Source: an uncultured Pelosinus sp. (GTDB lineage Bacteria; Bacillota; Negativicutes; Sporomusales; Acetonemataceae). Taken from it: a DNA stretch of 64,000 bases. The notes below the pieces were generated by a model that worked only from the letters and a program-made list of their open reading frames with translations, searched no databases and had not been told where the DNA came from. Both the position numbers and the translations under genes were made by a program. The stretch covers positions 1-64,000 of the forward strand of contig UQPB01000007.1 in assembly GCA_900542835.1 (NCBI GenBank). Reading direction: 5' to 3'. Below, in pieces: positions 8,953-16,331 of the stretch; within the stretch, counting starts at the first letter, position 1; each line of letters starts with the position of its first letter.

Positions 8953-8984
8953 AAAAAAAAGCGCCGGCAAAATAAGCGCCGGCG
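8953..8984 (-). terminator. Intrinsic terminator for the 87-aa gene
   Basis: On the minus strand GCGCCGGC pairs with GCCGGCGC (8961-8984) and is followed by eight Ts (8953-8960). Confidence 0.85.
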
Positions 8985-9031
8985 CGAAGTAAGCAGCGAT
9001 TCCTCATGTATGCACGCCTGACGCTCCTGCG

Positions 9032-9295
9032 TCACAGCAGGCTGCGTAAATAATGCAGGCCGTAATTGGTTACAGCAACCTGGTTCAAAATTACCTGATC
9101 AGGATCGGTCTTATTACGGTCTCTCACCAGTACCGCCCCCCGAATCAGCCCTTCATATTGCAGCAACTGAATATCGCGATTAAAGGCCGCCGCCTCCAGC
9201 TTCAGTTCGTCATGCCGTACTGTCCGTCGCATATCCCGGTTTCCCTTCTCATATTCACGGTAAATGGCCATCAATACTTTTTCTTTTGTCGACAT
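9032..9295 (-). CDS. Hypothetical protein, probable YjcQ-like winged helix, 87 aa
   Basis: A short, charged, soluble protein starting MSTKEKVLMAIYREYEKGNRDMRR and ending in VAVTNYGLHYLRSLL. The order is helix, then a region with LQYEGLIRGA, then a C-terminal TNYGLHYL segment. This resembles the YjcQ-type winged-helix proteins in which a short peptide follows 'ITxxGxxYL'. That assignment is by eye only. Strong GGGGGAG site before the ATG; its own terminator follows. Divergent from the end-joining operon, but no functional link is visible. Confidence 0.7.
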   Translation of the reverse strand: MSTKEKVLMAIYREYEKGNRDMRRTVRHDELKLEAAAFNRDIQLLQYEGLIRGAVLVRDRNKTDPDQVILNQVAVTNYGLHYLRSLL

Positions 9296-9504
9296 TATAC
9301 GCTCCCCCTATTAATGCAACTATCTCTATGCATATGCCGGAGTGCAGCCCGCTATGCACACTTTCAGGCCAGAAAAAAACAATGGCGACATCGCGGAGGC
9401 TTCTTGCTTAATTGCTTATATTTAGGCACTGCCCGTCAAATACTAAGAAGCGTATTCCGGAATAGTCTGCAAACACGTCTGCGGAAAGGAAAAAGGAACG
9501 CGCC

Positions 9505-10500
9505 ATGCCGAACGAGCAATTGCCCCGCTACCGGCCAATGCTGGCCAAGCTTGCCAGCAAACTGCCCCCTGACAGTGACAACTACGGGTTTGAAATAAAA
9601 TGGGACGGCATTAGGGCCATGAGCTATATCGAGGCTGGCAAGGTCCGTTTCATCAGCCGCAATGGCTTCGACATCACGTTCCGCTACCCTGAATTGCATG
9701 CCTTGCCGCGGCGCCTGCAGAACCAAGTCGTTATTTTCGACGGCGAAATTACTGCCTTTGACGCTGCGGGACGACCTTCATTCCAGTTGCTTCAGCAACG
9801 AATGCGTCTGGAAAAGCCGGCTGTGATCGCCCAGTCGGCCGCCAGCATTCCTGTTACCTATATTATTTTCGATCTGTTATATAGCAACGGTCAGGAAATG
9901 ACCGACCTGCCATACCGGCAGCGCCGGTCAGAGCTTGACAAACTGGGATTGACCGCCGGCGCCTGGACAGTACCGCCGTACTACACCGGCCAGGCAGCCG
10001 ATTTCCTGGCATCCAGTCGTAAACTGGAGCTGGAAGGCATTATGGCCAAGCGCTTAGACAGTCTCTATCTGCCCGGCAAACGCAACGGTGACTGGCTGAA
10101 AATAAAAAATATCCGCCGGCAGGAATTTGTGATCGGCGGCTGGACTGCAGGGGCAGGCAGCCGTGCAGCGGGAATCGGCGCTTTGCTGCTTGGCTACCAT
10201 GACCGGACGCCGGAGCTTGCCGGCACCGGCCAGCCTCAGCGGCTGATTTACGCCGGCGCGTGCGGCACCGGCTTTAGCGCCGGAGAGCTCCGCCGCCTGC
10301 GGCAGCGCTTACAGCCATTGACAATTGCCACCAACCCATTCGCCTCCAGTCCGCCTAAATCTGCTATCACCTTTGTCCGGCCGCAGCTGGTCGCCGAAAT
10401 TGCCTTCAGCGAGTGGACTGCCGCCGGTACACTGCGTCATCCCGCATTTCTCGGGCTGCGAACCGATAAGGAGGCTGACTGGGTTATTCGCGAGTGCTAA
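9505..10500 (+). CDS. ligD: ATP-dependent DNA ligase (LigD ligase domain, stand-alone)
   Basis: A 331-aa ligase that seals double-strand breaks during non-homologous end joining. The adenylation motif EIKWDG places the nucleotidyl lysine at about K32. The nucleotidyltransferase domain continues through FDGEITAFD and LEGIMAKRLDSLYLPGKR (motif IV/V region). It is followed by an OB-fold (residues about 210-331, starting EFVIGGWTAG). It lacks the phosphoesterase and polymerase domains found fused in many LigD proteins; the polymerase is a separate gene two positions downstream. First gene of a three-gene operon with Ku. Confidence 0.93.
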   Translation: MPNEQLPRYRPMLAKLASKLPPDSDNYGFEIKWDGIRAMSYIEAGKVRFISRNGFDITFRYPELHALPRRLQNQVVIFDGEITAFDAAGRPSFQLLQQRMRLEKPAVIAQSAASIPVTYIIFDLLYSNGQEMTDLPYRQRRSELDKLGLTAGAWTVPPYYTGQAADFLASSRKLELEGIMAKRLDSLYLPGKRNGDWLKIKNIRRQEFVIGGWTAGAGSRAAGIGALLLGYHDRTPELAGTGQPQRLIYAGACGTGFSAGELRRLRQRLQPLTIATNPFASSPPKSAITFVRPQLVAEIAFSEWTAAGTLRHPAFLGLRTDKEADWVIREC

Positions 10501-10525
10501 CACACGCTGAGGGAGGTATGTATAG

Positions 10526-11353
10526 ATGCCGCGTCCGATGTGGAACGGATCAATCAGTTTCGGGTTAATCAATATTCCGGTTAAGCTGTTTAACGCCGTT
10601 AAGCGCCGCAGCATTCATTTTCACCAATTGCGCGCCTCCGACGGCTGCCGAATCCGGCTCAAAAAAATATGTGAAACCGACGGCAAAGAAGTTCAGTCAG
10701 GCGAAATTGTAAAAGGTTATGAAATTTCCCCCGAACAGTATGTGACGGTTACCGCCGGCGAGCTGGAAGCCGCGACACCCAAGAATACCCGGGCGATTGA
10801 GATTGAAGATTTTGTCGCTTTGGCTGAAATTGATCCGCTCTATTTTGAACAACCGTATTATCTTACCCCTGACAAAGGTGCCGCGAAGGCCTACACGCTT
10901 TTATTGACGGCATTGGCGCAGACTGAAAAAATTGCTATTGCCCGGTTTATTCTCCGCAATAAGCAATATCTTTGTGCCATTCGCCCGTCAGGCGACAGGC
11001 GGGCTCTTACGCTGTCGACGATGCTTTACGCCGATGAAATCGTTGCCGCCGGCGATTTGGACGATTTGCCGGCAGATGATGCGCAGCCGGGTGAACGCGA
11101 GATGAAAATGGCTGTCCAGTTGATCGAGTCACTGACGACAGAATTTCAGCCTGGCAAATACCATGATGATTACCGGCAGGCACTGCTGACACTGCTGGAG
11201 AAAAAGGCGGAGGGCGAACTGATTGCCGCGCCGGCCGCAGCGGCGCCGGCGGGAAAGGTAATAGACCTGATGGCCGCACTCGAAGCCAGTTTAGCCGCAG
11301 TGGAAAAAACGCCAAAAGCCGGCAGCGGAAGGAAGAAAGCCCGTGCCCGTTAA
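10526..11353 (+). CDS. ku: Ku protein, DNA end-binding
   Basis: A bacterial Ku homodimer subunit of 275 aa that threads onto DNA ends and recruits LigD. It starts MPRPMWNGSISFGLINIPVKL, the family hallmark, and contains CRIRLKKICETDGKEV and the YYLTPDKGAAKAYTLL core. The C-terminal tail is Ala/Lys-rich and basic (SGRKKARAR), as in Ku proteins that bind DNA nonspecifically. GGGAGGTA site precedes the ATG. It lies 25 bases after the ligase gene and overlaps the polymerase gene by 11 bases, so the operon is translationally coupled. Confidence 0.96.
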   Translation: MPRPMWNGSISFGLINIPVKLFNAVKRRSIHFHQLRASDGCRIRLKKICETDGKEVQSGEIVKGYEISPEQYVTVTAGELEAATPKNTRAIEIEDFVALAEIDPLYFEQPYYLTPDKGAAKAYTLLLTALAQTEKIAIARFILRNKQYLCAIRPSGDRRALTLSTMLYADEIVAAGDLDDLPADDAQPGEREMKMAVQLIESLTTEFQPGKYHDDYRQALLTLLEKKAEGELIAAPAAAAPAGKVIDLMAALEASLAAVEKTPKAGSGRKKARAR

Positions 11354-12335
11354 ACAAACGCTTACCGTAGATGGCAAAGAGCTGACCTTGAGCAGTCTTG
11401 ACAAAATATTTTATGAAGATGGTTTTACCAAGGGGCAAGTTATTGATTATTATATCCGGATTGCTCCTGTATTGCTGCCTCATATCGCCAACCGGGCAAT
11501 GAGTTTGAAACGCTATCCGCATGGCGCGGCGGGAACGTTCTTTTATCAAAAGGAATGTCCTGCTAATCGCCCGCACTGGTTTTCAACCGCTCCCATCTGG
11601 AGCGACAGCCGCGGTAAACCAATCAACTTTTGCCTTATCGACAGTCTGCCCGCATTGATCTGGGCGGCTAATATGTCGGTATTAGAGCTGCATCCGTCGC
11701 TGTCAGCCATTCCTTCTGTTTCCTGTCCGACCGCGTTGGTGTTTGATCTGGATCCCGGCGAACCGGCCTCCATCATCGAGTGTTGCGAAACAGGCCTGCT
11801 GCTGCGGTCGGTGCTGGCTGCCCATGGCCTGGCTAGCTATCCCAAGACCTCCGGTTCTAAAGGACTGCAGATTTACGCGCCATTAAATACGGATTGTACA
11901 TACCAGCAGACCAAAAACTTCGCCAGAGAACTTGCCCAGGCTATGGAAAAAGCCAGACCGGACCTCATCGTGTCCAAAATGCGAAAGAACCTGCGGCGCG
12001 GTAAAATCTTCATCGACTGGAGCCAAAATGACGAACACAAAACCACGGTCGCCGTTTATTCGCTGCGGGCCAGACAGCGGCCTGCGGTCTCGACCCCAGT
12101 CTCCTGGGACGAAATTACGGCGGTTCATAAAAGCCGTGATCCCCGTCTGCTTGACTTTAGCGCTCCAGAGGTGCTGAAACGGGTAGAGCGCCACGGCGAC
12201 CTTTTTCAGGCGGTGCTGACACAACGCCAGCACCTGCCCGGCAGCAAAAGCAAAACGGCGGTCGGAGCGACCGCCGTTGAAAATCCTGCTATTTTCACTG
12301 AGTCTGATTACCAGTCAGACACATTCCCGCATTAA
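11343..12335 (+). CDS. NHEJ polymerase (LigD primase-polymerase domain, stand-alone)
   Basis: A 330-aa archaeo-eukaryotic-primase-type polymerase that fills or extends DNA ends before ligation. It shows the family N-terminus (TLSSLDKIFYEDGFTKGQVIDYY), MSLKRYPHGAAGTFFYQKECP, the metal-binding FDLDPG, and SGSKGLQIYAPL. It starts at GTG 11343 with an AAGGAAG site inside the end of ku. The 3' end overlaps the convergent threonine synthase gene by four bases. With ligD and ku it makes a complete two-polypeptide version of LigD plus Ku. Confidence 0.93.
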   Translation: MPVKQTLTVDGKELTLSSLDKIFYEDGFTKGQVIDYYIRIAPVLLPHIANRAMSLKRYPHGAAGTFFYQKECPANRPHWFSTAPIWSDSRGKPINFCLIDSLPALIWAANMSVLELHPSLSAIPSVSCPTALVFDLDPGEPASIIECCETGLLLRSVLAAHGLASYPKTSGSKGLQIYAPLNTDCTYQQTKNFARELAQAMEKARPDLIVSKMRKNLRRGKIFIDWSQNDEHKTTVAVYSLRARQRPAVSTPVSWDEITAVHKSRDPRLLDFSAPEVLKRVERHGDLFQAVLTQRQHLPGSKSKTAVGATAVENPAIFTESDYQSDTFPH

Positions 12336-13825
12336 CGCAGCAAGCTGATTTCAACCGCCTGCCTCATAGCGGTTTTAGCGCAAACACGACCATGCCGCAC
12401 CGGTTTGTCGGTTAACGCTGCCAGCGGTGCCGGAACCGTCAGACCGGTCAAGTCGGCCAACTCCGCTAACAGACGCGGGCCGTCGGCGCAAGCAGCGGCT
12501 TCCCCGGTCAGGGACTCAATCACACTGTCGGCAAACTTGAACGGACTGGCTGTCGCAACAATGACACAGGGAGTGCTGTCACCGGTTTGTTGTCCATAGT
12601 GTTCAGCAGCCAGCCAGGCAACGGCTGTGTGCGGGTCCAGCAGATAATGATGCTGTTCATATACCCGGCGGATGGCTGCCCTGGTGGCATTATCATCCGA
12701 CCAGTCGGCCCAGAAGCGACGGGATACCTCCCGCCCCACGGCGTCGTCAACCTGATAGCGGCCGGTCAGATTAAGCTCCGCCTGCCAGGAGCTGACTTTG
12801 GCGCTATCTTCACCCGATAAATGATACAGCAGCCGTTCCAGGTTGCTTGACACCAGAATATCCATCGACGGGGACAGCGTTTTGTGGAAAGGCCGGTTGC
12901 GATCATAAACGCCGCTGGCAATAAACTCGGTCAAAACATTATTCTGGTTGGAGGCGCAAATCAAGCGGCCAACCGGCAATCCCATCCTGCCCGCGTAATA
13001 GGCAGCGAGAATATTGCCGAAGTTGCCGGTTGGAACGGCGAAATTCAACGGCTGGCCGCTACTGATGCGACCGGCCTTAAGCATATCGGCATAAGCGCTG
13101 AAGTAATACACAATCTGCGGCAGCAGCCGGCCCCAATTAATCGAATTGGCTGACGACAACCGGATATGTTCTTTGGCCAAATCAGCCGCCAGTGCGGTGT
13201 CGGCAAAAATCTGCTTTACGCCGGTCTGGGCATCGTCAAAGTTGCCTTCGACGGCAACGACTGAAACATTTTTTCCTTCCTGCGTGACCATCTGCAGCCG
13301 CTGTATCTGGCTGACGCCGTCCTGCGGATAAAAGACTACGATCTCCGTACGCGCGACATCGCAAAATCCTTCCAGGGCCGCTTTGCCTGTGTCGCCGGAG
13401 GTCGCAACCAAAATTGCGATCCGGTCAGCGCAGCCGGTTTTCGCCAGCGAAACTGACAATAACTGTGGCAGCAGTTGCAAGGCCATATCTTTAAACGCCG
13501 CCGTTGGGCCATGCCATAGCTCCAGCAGCGCCGGTCCATCCGCAAGCAGCCTTACCGGCGCGATTGATTCCACGGCAAATTTAGCGGAGTTATAGGCGTT
13601 GCTCAGACACTGCTCCAGCTCGGATTCACTGAAATCGGCAAGAAACTGCCGCAGAACCGCTTTGGCCCGATCCTGGTAATTCATTCCGACCAGTGCCTTG
13701 ATAAAGCCCTCGTCAATTGCCGGAATCCGTACAGGCACATACAAGCCCCCATCGGGAGCGATTCCTTCAATAACCGCTTGAGCGGCAGTTGCCGGCTGCG
13801 CCCATCCGCGCGTACTCTGATACAT
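12332..13825 (-). CDS. thrC: Threonine synthase
   Basis: A PLP enzyme of 497 aa converting O-phosphohomoserine to threonine and phosphate. The N-terminal family domain (YQSTRGWAQPATAAQAVIEGIAPDGGLYVP) is followed by the PLP lysine in HGPTAAFKDMALQLLP. The phosphate-binding glycine loop is VATSGDTGKAALEGF. Length fits the longer E. coli/yeast class. It is the last gene of a leftward series (pheA, ACT-like, ybaK, B3/4 protein, thrC), starting 15 bases after the B3/4 gene, which places it in an amino-acid/tRNA-quality neighbourhood. The other homoserine-pathway genes are not in the window. Confidence 0.95.
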   Translation of the reverse strand: MYQSTRGWAQPATAAQAVIEGIAPDGGLYVPVRIPAIDEGFIKALVGMNYQDRAKAVLRQFLADFSESELEQCLSNAYNSAKFAVESIAPVRLLADGPALLELWHGPTAAFKDMALQLLPQLLSVSLAKTGCADRIAILVATSGDTGKAALEGFCDVARTEIVVFYPQDGVSQIQRLQMVTQEGKNVSVVAVEGNFDDAQTGVKQIFADTALAADLAKEHIRLSSANSINWGRLLPQIVYYFSAYADMLKAGRISSGQPLNFAVPTGNFGNILAAYYAGRMGLPVGRLICASNQNNVLTEFIASGVYDRNRPFHKTLSPSMDILVSSNLERLLYHLSGEDSAKVSSWQAELNLTGRYQVDDAVGREVSRRFWADWSDDNATRAAIRRVYEQHHYLLDPHTAVAWLAAEHYGQQTGDSTPCVIVATASPFKFADSVIESLTGEAAACADGPRLLAELADLTGLTVPAPLAALTDKPVRHGRVCAKTAMRQAVEISLLR

Positions 13826-13840
13826 GTATCCCCCACCTTT

Positions 13841-14524
13841 TTAGTTTTCGGCTCGTACAATTTGCCGTAAAACAACCCGGCCGCTGTTATGGCGTACCAT
13901 CATATCCGCCATAACGTCCATCATACTGTTTAAGGCCGAATCCGTTACTTCCTCATCCGCATAAATCACCGACAGCAAACTGGTTGAGCTCAGCTTAACC
14001 GCAGTACGCAGACTGTCCGAAGTGGGATTGCCGAAAACGCCCTGATTATCGGTTAGGAACGGCTTGCCCGCCGCATCAATCGTATTGCCGCTGATATTGA
14101 CATAACTGCCGGTGTCAGCCAGCCGGTAGCAAACATCCCCTTCAATCGCCGCGGCATCATAAAGGCCAAACGGCAAAAGAAATTTTATTGAACAATAGTT
14201 ATTGACATCGACCGCGCTATTCACATAATACACGCCTTTATTCTGCAGCACCCGGCGGATAAGCGCTTCTGAAGCGGGCCGGTAGCGTGACGGATCAAAC
14301 GCCATTTTCTTATACATGCTGCGAACAGCTAAAATCCGGGGCAGCTTCGGCAGCAAATCCAATTGATAGGCGTCGGACGCTTCCTGCTGCAGCTTGATAA
14401 ATTCCTGCGTTAAAGCAGGCGTTGAGCCTCTGACGCTAACCTGCTCGAAATGCATGCAGCCCAGGCGGCAACCGGGAACCTTTCTGGTAATACTCTCGTC
14501 AATAATCAATTTTTGCAACTTCAA
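13841..14524 (-). CDS. Free-standing B3/B4 (PheRS beta editing-like) domain protein
   Basis: A 227-aa protein matching the B3/4 domain of the phenylalanyl-tRNA synthetase beta subunit, the domain that edits Tyr-tRNA(Phe). Recognisable stretches are IRRVLQNKGVYYVNSAVDVNNYCSIK, LPFGLYDAAAIEGDV and DNQGVFGNPTSDSLRTAV. The end SLLSVIYADEEVTDSALNSMMD also fits. The start is placed at TTG 14524, which has AAGGGAG six bases upstream and gives the family N-terminus; a longer frame runs into ybaK. Free-standing copies are common in Firmicutes, but their substrate is uncertain. It sits directly beside ybaK, another trans-editing family. Confidence 0.82.
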   Translation of the reverse strand: MKLQKLIIDESITRKVPGCRLGCMHFEQVSVRGSTPALTQEFIKLQQEASDAYQLDLLPKLPRILAVRSMYKKMAFDPSRYRPASEALIRRVLQNKGVYYVNSAVDVNNYCSIKFLLPFGLYDAAAIEGDVCYRLADTGSYVNISGNTIDAAGKPFLTDNQGVFGNPTSDSLRTAVKLSSTSLLSVIYADEEVTDSALNSMMDVMADMMVRHNSGRVVLRQIVRAEN

Positions 14525-14565
14525 CTGCCGCTCCCTTCTATAAATCTCATGCCGGTACCGGGCTG

Positions 14566-15036
14566 TCAACGGATAAGATCCGCCATCTTCGCGCCGGCGG
14601 CTGCGGCCAGCTGCTGCGCCGGCAATATAAGCTGACAGCCCCGGACGCCGGCGCTGACCGCAATCGCCGGCCACTGCCCGGCGCTTTCATCGACAAGCAC
14701 AGGAAAGTGCTTCTTTGCCCCCAGCGGCGAGACGCCGCCACGTATATAACCGGTTAAGGGACGAACATCCTTTAGCGGCACCAGCTCGGCTTTCTTATTG
14801 CCGCTGACGGCGGCGACCTTTTTCAGATCCAGTTCGCTGTCGCCCGGAATACAAGTCAATAGCACCCCGGTCTTGTCGCCGCGTACGACCAGCGTTTTAA
14901 ACACCTGCGCCGCCGGCATGCCAACCTTGGCAGCCACCGCCTCCGCGCCGAGATCGGACTCGTCAACGTCATATTCTTTTAGACTGTATACGATGCCCAA
15001 ACCGTCTAACAGGCGGGCGGCATTGGTTTTTTTCAT
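14566..15036 (-). CDS. ybaK: Cys-tRNA deacylase, YbaK/EbsC family
   Basis: A 156-aa single-domain trans-editing protein that hydrolyses misacylated Cys-tRNA(Pro) or Cys-tRNA in its characterised relatives. Diagnostic segments are KTNAARLLDGLGIVYSL near the start, VFKTLVVRGDK, CIPGDSELDLKKVA with the conserved lysine region, and GYIRGGVSPLG. ATG 15036 is chosen over GTG 15048 because the AGGTGG site lies eight bases before the ATG and overlaps the GTG. Followed 41 bases later by the B3/4-domain gene. Confidence 0.92.
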   Translation of the reverse strand: MKKTNAARLLDGLGIVYSLKEYDVDESDLGAEAVAAKVGMPAAQVFKTLVVRGDKTGVLLTCIPGDSELDLKKVAAVSGNKKAELVPLKDVRPLTGYIRGGVSPLGAKKHFPVLVDESAGQWPAIAVSAGVRGCQLILPAQQLAAAAGAKMADLIR

Positions 15037-15091
15037 TGGCTTATCCACCTAACCATGTATAAACAAGTCAGCGCGGTTGCCCGCGCCGCTC

Positions 15092-15352
15092 CTAAAAATC
15101 AAGTGACATACACTTTACTTTGACTTCGGGAATTGCCTCCAGCGCGTGCTGCAAATTCCGGAGCGAAATGTCATCAGCGTAAAGCTGCAGCAGGATCAAT
15201 CCGTTCGGGGAGCAGGCGTCGCCTGTGGCCTCATGCAAACCAAGCCGCACCCGGATATAACAGCCATATTGGGTAAGAATATCCTGAACCTTTACAGCAG
15301 TTTCCGTTCTTCTTGCCTGGACAATCGCCATAATCACCGTACACTGGTTCAT
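15092..15352 (-). CDS. ACT-like small protein, TM1266 / iron-only hydrogenase regulator family
   Basis: An 86-aa protein beginning MNQCTVIMAIVQARRTETAVKVQDILTQYG. It continues CYIRVRLGLHEATGD and ends LQHALEAIPEVKVKCMSLDF. The strand-helix-strand ACT-like layout and the 'KVQ-ILT-YG ... I-GRLGLHE' pattern match the TM1266 family annotated as iron-only hydrogenase system regulators. No hydrogenase genes are in the window, so the role here is open. ATG 15352 follows a GGGGGG site; an upstream in-frame ATG at 15370 overlaps that site. Lies between pheA and ybaK on the same strand. Confidence 0.75.
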   Translation of the reverse strand: MNQCTVIMAIVQARRTETAVKVQDILTQYGCYIRVRLGLHEATGDACSPNGLILLQLYADDISLRNLQHALEAIPEVKVKCMSLDF

Positions 15353-15459
15353 TAGCAATCCCCCCGTCAATTTTCTATTCCTGTTTTATTCCGTTATTCC
15401 GGTCGAAAATCCTGCCGGCTATCGCCGCTGTTTAAACAAAATTTGACAAGTTCAACCAC

Positions 15460-16302
15460 TTATTGATTTGACTGATCCGGACGCAAGGTGATATAAGCGC
15501 CCAGATTTTTAAACCAGAGACTGGCCGCCGCTACCCGGTTAACTGCCTGCGCTACTGACGGCCTGTCCATGGCGCCGTCAAGATCGATAAAAAAGATATA
15601 TTCGCCCAAACCGGTCCGGGCCGGCCGCGACTCAATCCGGGTCAAATTCACGCCGTGGCGGGCAAACTCGGACAGCATTTCATATAGTGTCCCCGGTTTA
15701 TCGCCACGAATGCGGCAGACAAGCGACATTTTTGCGGCCCCGTCCGCTTCCTGGCGGCGGCTTAGCACGACAAAACGAGTTTGATTGCAATGCGTATCCT
15801 GAATGTCCTGCGCGAGCAGGGGAAGCCCGAACAGCCGCCCGGCCCGCAAACTGGCGATTGCAGCGTCGACGCATCCTGCCGCCGCCATTTCAGCAGCAGC
15901 CGCCGTACTCTCGACCGCCCGTATCTTGGCCTGCGGATAGGCTTGTTCCAGATAATGCCGGCACTGCGCCAGCGCCTGTGGATGCGAAGCAACTGTGGCG
16001 ACTGCCTCCGCGGCTTTGGTTGAGAATAACGCATGCCGGATTGGTAAAATAATTTCCCTTACAATGAACAATTCCACATCGTGGGCCAGCGTATCCAGCG
16101 TAATGTTCACAGAACCTTCCAGCGAGTTTTCCAGCGGCACGACACCGCGATCGATCTGCCCGTCCGCCACTGCCCGGATAACTGACTGGATATCGGGAAA
16201 AGGCTGCATCGATGCGGAGGCTGCATCTGCAAACAACAGAGCTGCCTCTTCACTGTAGGTTCCCGCCGGACCTAGATAGCCAATCTGAATATTTTTTTCC
16301 AT
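15460..16302 (-). CDS. pheA: Prephenate dehydratase
   Basis: A 280-aa monofunctional prephenate dehydratase, which makes phenylpyruvate for phenylalanine synthesis. The catalytic domain starts IGYLGPAGTYSEEAALLF and contains VPLENSLEGSVNITLD and QDIQDTHCNQTRFVVL with the conserved catalytic Thr-Arg-Phe. The C-terminal ACT domain (about residues 195-275, LVCRIRGDKPGTLYEMLSEF, then NLTRIESRPARTGLGEY) binds phenylalanine for feedback control. ATG 16302 has AGGAGT at a good distance. It begins 29 bases after the GntR/pseudo-pyruvate-kinase gene, so the two are likely co-transcribed. Confidence 0.95.
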   Translation of the reverse strand: MEKNIQIGYLGPAGTYSEEAALLFADAASASMQPFPDIQSVIRAVADGQIDRGVVPLENSLEGSVNITLDTLAHDVELFIVREIILPIRHALFSTKAAEAVATVASHPQALAQCRHYLEQAYPQAKIRAVESTAAAAEMAAAGCVDAAIASLRAGRLFGLPLLAQDIQDTHCNQTRFVVLSRRQEADGAAKMSLVCRIRGDKPGTLYEMLSEFARHGVNLTRIESRPARTGLGEYIFFIDLDGAMDRPSVAQAVNRVAAASLWFKNLGAYITLRPDQSNQ

Positions 16303-16331
16303 CAATCTACTCCTAGTAATGTTGTTGGATA

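Noticed and set aside
10309..10614. Minus-strand frame across the ligD-ku junction
   Set aside because: Antisense shadow of well-supported genes with no start signals.
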